Shown piece after piece: positions 22,366 to 32,039 of a stretch of DNA of 64,000 nt (the stretch's first letter is position 1; each line of letters starts with the position of its first letter). This DNA is from Helianthus annuus (taxonomy: Eukaryota; Streptophyta; Magnoliopsida; Asterales; Asteraceae): positions 87,858,753 to 87,922,752 of the forward strand of contig NC_035448.2 in the NCBI RefSeq assembly GCF_002127325.2, given 5' to 3'. The notes under the pieces were generated by a model. That model searched no databases and had not been told where the DNA came from. It was given only the letters and a program-made list of their open reading frames with translations. The translations under genes were made by a program, and so were the position numbers.

Positions 22366-23586
22366 TCAATTAGCGTTCATTGCGTCTCCTCCTCCTAACA
22401 TGAAAACTCGACCTCTTGCCTCGTTGCCATTGTTATTGTTGTTTCCCCCGTTGTTGTCGTTGTTCCCGTTGCCCTGGTTATTGTTGTGGTTCTGATTCTG
22501 GTTCAACTGAGGACAATCGCGTTTGTAGTGTCCTTCTGCCCCACACTGGAAACATCCCCGGTTTCCACGCTGTGGTTGCTGCTGCTGGTTCTGTGGAGCT
22601 GGCGGTGGGAGTTGCTGGTTCTGATTTGCAGGCCGTGGACTCCTACAGTCTTTGGCCTCATGACCCATCTTGAGGCATCTTTGACAACGAACCTTATTAC
22701 ACTGGCCACTGTGATGTTTGTTGCAGGTGTTACACTTTGGAAGGTTTCCTCGATACCCTCCTTGTTTATGGCTGCTAGAGGAGTGCTGACTTGGACTCTG
22801 GTAGCTGTCCGTCTTTCGCTGCTGAGACTGCACCTGCACTGAAACTGACCCCTTGCTAGAATCCCCCTCCCATTTTCTTTTACTTTCACTGGGAGTAGCA
22901 AGCGTAGTAGAAGCAGTAGCGGTAGTGGTAGCACTGATACGCTTTGGCAGTTTGCCCTGGTCTACTGCCTGATCTGTGATGCGGTGTGCAAGGCGCTGAA
23001 TTTCCTGGATGTTGTTGAGGTTAGCCGACGTCACGTGGCTCTGGATTTCTGGCGCCAAACCCTTGAGATACAACTCAATGCGCTTGTATGGTGGGTCTAC
23101 CATGGTTGGACACAGCACAGCCAACTCATTCGACCTCTTGGTGTAAGCTTCGATTTCTGAACCCACCATCTTCAAATTGTACAACTCATCCTCCAACTTG
23201 TGGATGTCTTCTCTTGTGCAATATTCCCTCTTAATCAGTTCTTTGAATTCATTCCAGGGTGTGGCGTTAGCAGCTGCCAACCCTAAGATCTGTACTTGCG
23301 CATTCCACCAGGTGAGCGCAATCCCTTCAAGAGTGCCAGTGGCGAACTTCACCCTGCGAGCCTCAGGGCATTCACACATTTCAAAAACCGACTCGAGCTT
23401 TTCAAACCAGTGGAGGAGTCCAACTGCCCCCTCCGTGCCACTGAACGAGCTAGGACGACAGTCCATGAAATTCTTGAATGTGCACCCAGGTTGTTGCTGA
23501 GCGGGTTGACCTGCTTGGGCGGCTGCAACTGCCGCAGCAACGAGAGCCTCTAGCTGGGCTTGAGTCATGGTAATTCGTGCGGCCAT
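22366..23586 (-). CDS. gag: Gypsy gag (F), 406 codons
   Basis: Starts MAARITMTQAQLEALVAAAV; the Ala-rich N-terminus leads to GCTFKNFMDCRPSSFSG, the retrotransposon gag core (LTWWNAQVQIL, EYCTREDIHKLEDEL) and two CCHC knuckles, CQRCLKMGHEAKDC and CFQCGAEGHYKRDC, followed by an Asn-rich tail. It ends early in the filler (GGGDAMNAN) rather than running into protease. The frame is intact, so this element may still make capsid protein. No extra segment upstream of CTFKNF, unlike G1 and B. Confidence 0.94.
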   Translation of the reverse strand: MAARITMTQAQLEALVAAAVAAAQAGQPAQQQPGCTFKNFMDCRPSSFSGTEGAVGLLHWFEKLESVFEMCECPEARRVKFATGTLEGIALTWWNAQVQILGLAAANATPWNEFKELIKREYCTREDIHKLEDELYNLKMVGSEIEAYTKRSNELAVLCPTMVDPPYKRIELYLKGLAPEIQSHVTSANLNNIQEIQRLAHRITDQAVDQGKLPKRISATTTATASTTLATPSESKRKWEGDSSKGSVSVQVQSQQRKTDSYQSPSQHSSSSHKQGGYRGNLPKCNTCNKHHSGQCNKVRCQRCLKMGHEAKDCRSPRPANQNQQLPPPAPQNQQQQPQRGNRGCFQCGAEGHYKRDCPQLNQNQNHNNNQGNGNNDNNGGNNNNNGNEARGRVFMLGGGDAMNAN

Positions 23587-23910
23587 TGATCTTCACATCA
23601 AAGGCAACATAAGTGAGAAAGGTTCGCGAATAGTGCGATGACAGAAGAGTGTAAGCACATAAGTATTCTCATGCTATGACAAGTTGTGAGCAAGGTAATG
23701 TAAGCATACTACGAGCAAAGTTCTAAGCAAATTCTAGCATGTAGGCAATAAACATAAACCTTATTACCTAAGAAGTTGAGTCTTGCACGTGGAGCGAAGC
23801 GTCGTTGTGGATCGTTGAGAGCACTGTTCTGGTTATAGTCTGGTTTTAATAAAAACGTTTTCCCCTTATTAAAACCAAGTTCTCTATAACCAATGGCTCT
23901 GATACCAATC
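23587..23910 (-). other. 5' leader and PBS of Gypsy F
   Basis: 324 bp between LTR and gag, with PBS TGGTATCAGAGC (minus strand) at 23896-23907. No other feature seen. Confidence 0.85.
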
Positions 23911-26131
23911 TGTCACACCCCCAAAAATCCACCTGCGGAGTATCACCGCTTGGGAGCGTGACTGACCAGGATCAAGCCACCAATCATACAGAACATTGTA
24001 TAAAGTAAAAGTAATCACATTATAATCCAAACCATTTCCATATGAAAGGTGTTTCCAAAACATAAGTAAGTTAACCTTGTTTAGCGGAAGCGTATTATTG
24101 TAAAACCCATAGCAAATAAGTATCAGACATCAAAAGTGTTTAACAAGGTGATCACGATCCAAGCCCCACAACGACCAGCTCCTCCGTGTGCAAGCTCCAA
24201 GTACCTAGCGATCTGCAAGGCATGTAACAGAATGATCAACAAACTAGTTGAGCGAGTTCACATAAAGGAAATGCGTAATAGTAAGTTCATTTGTAATAGG
24301 TGGCTCTACTGGGCCGTTTGTATATTTTACTGTGGTGGTGTTCCACGTTTTCCTGTGGTGGTGTTCCACGTTTTCCTGTGGTGGTGTTCCACGTTTTCCT
24401 GTGGTGGTGTTCCACGTTTTCCTGTGGTGGTGTTCCACGTTTTCCTGTGGTGGTGTTCCACGTTTTCCTGTGGTGGTGTTCCACGTTTTCCTGTGGTGGT
24501 GTTCCACGTTTCCTAACCACTAGACTACTCGTAACTATAGGTATCCTTCACAACCGAGGATAGTGATGTGGTAGTCTAGTCATAGTGTCAATAGAGTATC
24601 TAATCAACCTTTCAATCCCATTCCCAACACCCCGGGAACCCCATGCCTTGGTAAGAGTGTGAACTCACCTTGGTTTGCTCGGTATGCTAAACAAGTACAC
24701 GCGCTCACAGTTAATCAATCACGTCCTATTGTATACACGTAGCAAATCAGTTCATGGTCGGAATATTACGCATGCAATTAATTGTTCACACAGCAGTCAG
24801 TTTGCATATCAGCACAACACGTAGTATTACACAAACATGTTCATCGCCAAGCATGGCATGTCAATTAATTCAACATATGTTCAATTGTTCAAGACATTAT
24901 GCAAAACCCTAGTATCTTTCGATCACAATTATCCTAATTATCTATCGAGTCCAACACTTAACTTTCGGACCGAAATGCTTTGTTTCGAACCATTGTTATC
25001 TTTCGACCAAAACCATCTTTCGGTCAAGGGTATGGTTCGGTCAATGCTATCTGTCGGTCAAACATCTGTCGGTCAATCTATCCTTCGGTCACTAACGCTA
25101 TGGTTCGAAGGATAGGTATCTTTCGGTCCAACAATGGTTCGATCAATAAGTATCCTTCGGCAAATAACAGTTACGTTGATCCGATTAACCATTAACACAA
25201 TTTTCACAAATCTGTTAACATCAACAAGATCAAACAAGCATGCATCTCATGTTTATCAAGAACCCTAATCTTGAAACAAGGTCATTCAAACTATTCGATT
25301 AACACACATAAGCCGATTACATAAGCGTGTCCGATTACAATATCTTAAATCACAAGTTATCATCGAATCGTATCACCAATCATCCATTAAACAACATAAA
25401 TTTCCTATCCGATCGATCACCCTGACTGGATTAACTAACCGATTAACAACACGGTTCGAAATCATGAAATCATTTAACCATAATCACAACATATCCAATG
25501 TGCATACAAATTCGATTAATACCCATACGCAATCATCATACAAATCAGTTAATATACAACCAGCCTATTTACATACGATTTGATAATTCCAGAAATCATG
25601 TATTGTGGACACTAACCGGGGTAGAAAATAAGAGAATCGATCAGCAAAAATCTTCGTATGAGTTGTGGTTGCCGTCACAGATCAAAAGTGTTCTAGGGTT
25701 TTTCTTAGAATAATAACTATCAGTTTACATGCATCCTTATATATACGTATCACAGTAATGGGCCAAGCCCAACAGAACAACTGGGCCGAAACATATCGAA
25801 GGATATGTTTCGTGATCCTTCGGACCGAAACAAGGTCGAAGGATATGTTTCGGAGTCTTCGAGTCGAAGGTTATCCTTCGAGGTCCTTCAAGTCCTTCGA
25901 CTGTATTTTATCTTTCGGACAAAATGTTATTATGATATTTATGATAATAACAATAATAATAATTCTAATATTATTATCTATCACAGCAAATAATCACATA
26001 TAGGCAAAAATGACAATACATTTCAGTAACACACAATTCGTACAATTTAAGTCTACAATCCAAACAACTAAACAGTCAAAGTCAATGCGCATTTAATGTG
26101 AAGGTGAAAGTCAAAAACTCGAGTTGTCACA
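23911..26131 (-). repeat. 5' LTR of Gypsy F (2,221 bp)
   Basis: Same sequence as 17500-19720 as far as compared, including the minisatellite at 24331-24513 and the TATA box at 25735-25745 (minus strand). Ends AGTTGTCACA next to TSD GAACA. Confidence 0.95.
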
Positions 26132-26136
26132 GAACA

Positions 26137-27025
26137 GGTGATGAAGAGCAAGTTTGAAATGAGTGCTATGGGTGAGATGTCTTACTTTCTGGGATTACAA
26201 GTTGAACAGAAGGAAGATGGTATGTTTATTCATCAAACGAAGTATGTGTATGACATTTTAGATCGGTTCAAAATGAATGATTGCTCTACTTCTAACACAC
26301 CTATATGCGAAAATCACAATCTTGGCCCAGATCATGAAAGTACTGAAGATGTTGATCCAACTCATTACAGGGCGATGATTGGTTCTCTAATGTACTTGAC
26401 TGCTTCAAGACCTGACATCATGTTTGTCGTATGCTTGTGTGCCAGATATCAGGCGAATCCGAAAGAGTCACAAATGAAAGCAGTGAAGCGTATTCTTCGT
26501 TACTTGAAAGGGAAACCTAAACTTGGGTTGTGGTATCCAGCTGATAGTGATTTGAGGTTCGTTGCTTACACTGATTCAGACTTTGGAGGATGCAAATCGA
26601 ACAGAAAGTCTACAACTGGTGGTTGTCAGTTCTTAGGAGGCAGGATCGTGTCTTGGCAATGCAAGAAGCAATCCTGTGTGTCTACATCTACGTGTGAAGC
26701 TGAATATATTGCTGCGGGTAGCTGTTGCTCTCAGGTTCTCTTGATTCAACAGCAGATGCGCGATTACGGTTTGGATTTCACTCGTACTCCTATTATGATA
26801 GATAATAATGCCACTATATCAATCACAAACAATCCCGTAAAGCACAGTCGAACTAAACATATTGACATACGTCATCACTTTATACGGGATTGTGCTGAAA
26901 AACGACTAATTGAATTACATCGAGTCGACACAGAAGATAACCTTGCTGATCTTTACACTAAAGCTTTTGATCGAGCTCGCTTTAAACACTTAGTCGAACT
27001 CAACGGGATGAGGAATCCTGAATAA
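26137..27025 (+). CDS. pol: Copia pol, end of RT and RNase H, E2
   Basis: Continuation of the pol at 15066-17499: codon CAG is split by the F insertion, then the reading runs VMKSKFEMSAMGEMSYFLGL. RNase H shows YTDSDFGGCKSNRKSTTGG, CEAEYIAA and HSRTKHIDIRHHFIRD. Stop at 27023-27025 after GMRNPE. Bases 26132-26136 are the second copy of TSD GAACA. Confidence 0.93.
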
Positions 27026-28567
27026 CTGGTTTTTCGTAAGAATTTTGTAAATAGTTTACTGCTTTCTCAAAAATCAAAAATACAAAAACATTGAAAAATC
27101 AAAAACATAAAAAAAATAGAAAATCAAAAATGAGTTATCACTGTGTGGAAAAGAAGAAATGATAGTACATCAGCAAGTTAGACTGTCACACTGAAATTGA
27201 ACCAAAATTGCTTAAGTGTGATAGCAGCTTCATCATATGATGTACCAGTAGGCAAAAGCATGAAATAATCAACTTACCAAAGTGATATAAACCTAAATGC
27301 ACTGAGTATGAGTGGGGAACACATCAGTGGTGTATGGTTTAATGACCTTAATTCTTGCGTTGATAGATTGCCAAAATCTGAAGTTTTGGGTCTTTATACT
27401 GTTATCTCATCCGGGGATATCATGGGTGTCCTTCTGCTGCATCCAGATACATGCTGACCTAGACACACCCAGGATATCTTAAAAGAGCTAAAAATGCCAA
27501 AACCCTGAAAATGAAAAAGCTCTTATAAAGAGTCATTCAATAAGTGCAAAATGCACAATTCGTACCAAAAGAGGTATCTGTCTTAGCCCTCGATAAGATA
27601 TTTTGGTCTCTCTGCTGTACGGAAGTACTGACCTGTTCACCAATTATCTATCGTTGAAATATAAAACGGATGAATTCAGTATACTCACCTACTACGATGA
27701 ATCTTTGTGCATACCTTGATCGTGGGGGTACATCCTGAAGTGGGGCACGCTTGTATTTTGGTATTCTAAAATTACCTTAACGTATCATACGGTAATGGTA
27801 CTTGAAATGTTCATGCATTTTGTTTAAGAGGACAAACATACTGGTAATCGTCTTGAACTGCTTTTCACGAAAAATTAAATAAAGAATTATATAAATGTGT
27901 GAAACAGTTTGATTTTGCTGATATGATCTTCTTACCGGTGATTCTCACAAAAATAGAGTGTTTACTGCTTTTGTATTTGCTTGTTTCAGAAAATATAAAA
28001 ATCCAAAAATAGTGTCTTTTTCTGTTAAAAATTCTTAATGTACGGAAAACTGTTATTCTTGAAGGAATTGTTACTGATAGGGGGAGACGGTGTTAGTAAG
28101 TGAGTTCCAAATTTTCAAATCAAGCAGGTTATAAAGTGTTTGTTTAAAATTTGTGCGTGTTGGTGCTGCATGGATAGTGCTTAATCTGTGATACAGTTTA
28201 ACATTCTCTTGAATAATAATAATTTGTTTAACTTTTGTTGAAAAATTCTTATGGTTTCTCGAGATGTTTGTTTTATAGTATACAGATTGAAGCTGTGTGT
28301 TGCTGAGAAGTTGCTGTGAGGATGAGAGTTTGCTTGGATGCATGGTAGGACCTCCTTTCTACATTGCAGACAAAGTTGAAGAGTTGAAGATTGCTATTCA
28401 AATGCTGAACAGGAGTTTACTCAAGCGCTAACGTTTTGAAGATTTGGTGATTGGATGCATCAGCTTAGGGGGAGTCTGTTGCTGACAGAAGCTGTTAAAG
28501 CTGAAGCTATCCAAAGACCAAAAGACTTGAAGATTCTGAAGACTGAAGTTACCTTTACGAGCTATTG
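27026..28567 (+). other. Non-coding 3' region of Copia E2
   Basis: About 1.5 kb between the pol stop and the PPT with no credible ORF, so no envelope-like gene is visible. It holds runs of CAAAAATC-type sequence just after pol and two internal purine tracts (TAGGGGGAGAC near 28078 and TTAGGGGGAGTC near 28465) resembling extra polypurine tracts. Confidence 0.8.
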
Positions 28568-28579
28568 TCAGGGGGAGTT
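28568..28579 (+). other. Polypurine tract of Copia E2
   Basis: TCAGGGGGAGTT directly before the 3' LTR start at 28580; the plus-strand priming site. Confidence 0.85.
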
Positions 28580-29043
28580 TGTTGGTGCATGTTTTGTGAC
28601 AACAGCTTAGATTTGGTCTTTGGATATCTTGTAATTAGTTAAACGATAAACAGTTAGCGGGTTTAGCTTTGTAATAGTTAGTAATAGTGATTTAAGAGTG
28701 ATTGGGCCAAACCAAACCCACATATGGGGGAGGGTTTGCGAATTGGGCCTTGCCCAAGACCTAGCCCATATGCAAAGCTTTGTCCTATATAAACAAAGCT
28801 TAGCATTAGGGTTTAGGTTAATCTTCTAATCACCTTAATCACTGGGAGAGAATTCATGAAAGAGAACGGCTTGGACGAATTAGGATCTTGATTGATTGTA
28901 ATCGTTACGAAGATAATCAATAAATATCGGGTTTGAAGGATTTCTGTTTTCTACACTTTTCTGTGAAATCTAATCTAGGGGATTCCGCACTCTAGGTTAG
29001 ATCGACGATTCTGTTACAATCCACACGCGTTAGGGGACTTACA
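28580..29043 (+). repeat. 3' LTR of Copia E2 (464 bp)
   Basis: Same ends as 10582-11044. TATA at 28786-28794, AATAAA at 28919-28924. Followed by TSD GTTTT (29044-29048). By eye about nine substitutions and one indel separate the pair. Confidence 0.95.
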
Positions 29044-31250
29044 GTTTTAGCTGGGAAAATTTCACTTGGGATGATTATATTCCTGATCAAGCCACAACCC
29101 ATACAGCTCACAAAGCTTTCGTTGCAAGAATTGAAGAAGATTGTGATGATGATGGAACTGAATATTATGCAAAAAGAATGGCAGAACATCTGAAGATGCT
29201 GGCTGAGAGTGATAGCGAAGATGAGAAGGCAAAGAAGAAAAAGAAAAAGGTAAAGACACCGGTGAGTAGTGATGATGAAGAAGTTTTGGTGATTAGAAGG
29301 AAAGTGAAAGAAGTTCCAAAGTTTGAGATTAATGAAGAAGCTGTTGCAAAGAAGTGTTCAGTAACTTGTGAAAATTGTGAAGCAATGAAGAAACAAAATA
29401 GTTCTTTAATTCACAATATGAACAGATTGAAAGAATCTTACGATGTGCTAAACAAAGCGATGAATATGTACAACGACACAAGTGAAGAGCAAGCTACTGC
29501 AATGAAGACACTTCAAGGAGCGTTCATGGTCAAGCAAAAAGTTGTGAACAATTATATCGAGAAGTGTGCTGCTCTTGAACCGAAACTGGAACTTCAAAGG
29601 ATTGAAACTGAAAGAGTTAATCGTTTGTTGAAAAGTTACTCATGTTCATCTTATGTCATTGACAGGATTTATCCGACAGTTGAAAGCTTGAAGGCATTCG
29701 AGGACAATGATGTAACCGAAGAAAAGAAAGTTTCAGAAGAAAAGATTGATGAAAAGACTCCAGTGAAAAAGACTAAAAAGAAGAAAGACACAGAAAAGAC
29801 GACTTCTGGTAAGAAACAAGGTGTCAGTTACAACAAGTGTCCACCCCCGCTGGAAAATGGATATTTGGCTAGAAATCCAAATGATGAAAGAGTAAAAAAG
29901 GCAACGAATTTACAGTGGGAGTCGGAGTCGTCAGTCAATCTACCAGAAAGTATTGATGTCACGTTTACATCATCTGACACTGATCAACAGTCTCAATTGA
30001 TGATGATAGTTGTGGATCATGTGTTAGAAAATGATGACACAGAGGAGTCAAAGTCTGAATCAAGCACTCTGGGTCAAATAGTAAAACAAGGCAAAATAGT
30101 TTATGACAAAGAATTCCTGTTATCAAAATCTAATTTGAGTGATGAAACATTTAAAGTGGTTAAACTTTGAATGATTCGGACAAATTATATTCTGATGAGG
30201 AATTTCCAATAAGAGGTGTCAAAACTGAACTGATAAACAAGGTTTTCAAACTCACAGAAATTAATATTTATGAAATAAAAGACTTATGTCTTAATGAAAA
30301 ACATAAAAATACACTCAAGAGTTCAACAGAGATTAAACAAGAAAAAAGGTTACAGTTCTGGATCAGGTTTTCACAAGAAACCAAATCCTAATTGTAATTT
30401 CAAAAAGAAAGGATTGGGTTTTACTCCAACAGAAAAACAGAAAAATAAAAAATATGTTCGTGATTTTAAATCCAAAATGACATTTGTTTCAGGTATATCA
30501 GCTGAAGAAGAAAAGAAAGAATTCTGGAGGCAGTCAAACAGTGAGTTCCTTGCAAAGAAGCAAGATGATATGAAGAAGATGACTGAGCAGAAGAAAGATA
30601 CGAGAACCTGTTTCCAATGCAATATAGTTGGACATATTTCCAGGGAGTGTTCTAAGGCAATACAATCAAAACAGGGAGTATCTTGTAAACTCAAAGAGAA
30701 AGTGGTTGAGTTTGAACCACCACTTGATAGAACCAAACTGTTCAAAATTCAATTTTTGAAACTGGTGAATGTTCAAACAAGTTTTACAAGAAGAGAGCTA
30801 AATCTGACAACCAAAAATGGGTTGTTAAAAAAGCTGTTGAAAGCTCTAGCGATGATTCTGATAGGTCAAAATCAGAGGAGCTATCTTCTAGCGATGAATC
30901 TGACTCCACAAAGTCAGATGAGCCACAGGTTGTTTCAAAATATGAAGTTATTTTGAAAGATGAAAAATCAGTTTCGACTGTGAATGAAAAATCAGTTTCG
31001 GGCTGAAAATTATATGAAAAAAATTGGTAAAGTTGAAATTTCTAACCAATTTTATTCTGATAATCAGGTTTTTGATGTGGAGAAGGCTTTTAATCCCAAG
31101 GTAAAGCATATCTTTGGTAAGATGATTGACCGAAAAGTCAAAGGGGTTAAAGAGTTCTATGAAAAGAAGAGAGGAGGTAAGAAACCGAGTGATGGTGACT
31201 CGGTGACACCCAAGGCTGGTCAGGCTTGGGTGGATATTTTCTTTGAATAG
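29044..31250 (+). pseudogene. gag: Copia gag, C-terminal part, E1 (continued)
   Basis: Resumes the E1 gag after E2: SWENFTWDDY, then a Lys/Glu-rich segment, a Cys pair CENCEAMKKQ and coiled-coil-like helices (29178-30167). A frame change near 30167, a return near 30340, and further changes near 30750 and 31000 break it. A knuckle CFQCNIVGHISREC is at about 30609-30650. It ends PKAGQAWVDIFFE and TAG at 31248-31250, parallel to the E2 gag end. Decayed by four or more indels and several stops. Confidence 0.82.
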
Positions 31251-32039
31251 AAAAACCTGACTTGCCGGAGCTCCCAGGTTGGTAAGCGTGGAGCATGAAT
31301 CGGCGTCTTTCTTGAGAAATTTAATACGGTAATGTCATCGTACAAATGGTAAAAGGTTTGTTTGTGTTTTACTTACAAGTGGTAAGAATATTTGATTATA
31401 CATTCTTGCAAATGGTAAATCAAGGACATTAATTGGTAGTTGCATTTTCCTAGAAGTGGTTGAAAGACAAGATGATGAACCACATCCCCGAACTTACTAA
31501 TGGTATCCCTACAAGTGATAAAATCAACTAAACTTATTTTCCGAAAAAACCATTTTGATTAAAACAAACTTAAGTGTTTTGAAATCTAAATGGGAAAATA
31601 GTTTGTTGATAGGGGGAGTTCTGATTGTTTATGTCGAGTGGATGGAGAATTGAAGTGATTCATATCAGTTGTGATGTTCTGTATAGTTTGTTTTCCAATT
31701 TTTCTTTAATGTGTTTGTATTTTAGGGGGAGTAGAAAATTTCAAAAAATCAAAAAATATTAGAAAATTTGAAAAAGCCAAAAACATGATAAAAATGCAAA
31801 ATGAGTTTTTGTTGCATAAAAGAGGAAATGGTAGTACATCAGTGGACTATCACAACATGCTAAAGAAATGGAAAGTTAAAATGTTATAAACAATCTCACT
31901 GTGTATGTGTCAGTAGGTTTTTACACATTTAGTAAATTGTGACGAGATATAAACCTAAATTTCAAACTTGCTTATTCTGTGGGTAACAACCTCTTGGATA
32001 TATGGGTAACCCCCCGAAATCTTGTTTGAAAGGTCCTTT
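31251..32039 (+). other. 3' region of Copia E1, without pol
   Basis: About 790 bp with GGGGGA tracts near 31610 and 31725. From about 31740 it resembles the post-pol region of E2 (CAAAAATC-type runs, then GGTAGTACATCAG). No integrase or RT coding is visible. It ends abruptly at LTR C. Confidence 0.65.

Larger units (their letters stand above)
17500..26131 (-). mobile_element. Gypsy (Tekay-like) element F, complete with identical-looking LTRs, lacking protease and intact RT
   Basis: LTRs 17500-19720 and 23911-26131, each 2,221 bp at a constant offset of 6,411; no difference was found where compared. TSD GAACA at 17495-17499 and 26132-26136 inside the E2 RT gene. PPT at 19721-19731, PBS at 23896-23907. 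Gag is open and the RNase H-integrase part is open, but protease and the N-terminal two-thirds of RT are replaced by about 150 bp of foreign-looking sequence. A recent insertion of a non-autonomous element. Confidence 0.96.
10582..29043 (+). mobile_element. Copia (SIRE-like) element E2, complete but multiply interrupted
   Basis: LTRs 10582-11044 and 28580-29043, TSD GTTTT at 10577-10581 and 29044-29048, PBS 11047-11058, leader, gag, pol, a 1.5-kb non-coding 3' region and PPT. Two later insertions sit inside: a solo LTR (12489-12983, TSD AAGAT) and Gypsy F (17500-26131, TSD GAACA). Removing both leaves about 9.3 kb, a usual SIRE length. By eye the LTRs differ at about nine substitutions and one indel. 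Gag is broken; pol is open except for one frameshift near its start. Confidence 0.95.
8031..32039 (+). mobile_element. Copia (SIRE-like) element E1, apparently gag-only, host of the E2 insertion
   Basis: 5' LTR 8031-8503, PBS 8506-8517, motif-rich leader, gag in two pieces (9055-10581 and 29044-31250), then about 0.8 kb that includes two GGGGGA tracts (near 31610 and 31725) and AT-rich sequence resembling the post-pol region of E2. No protease, integrase or RT is visible between gag and that region. E2 (10582-29043) is inserted in gag with TSD GTTTT. No 3' LTR is seen before LTR C begins at 32040. Confidence 0.75.

Noticed and set aside
27026..28567. Envelope-like gene after the E2 pol
   Set aside because: Some SIRE elements carry one, but no open frame of useful length is present here.
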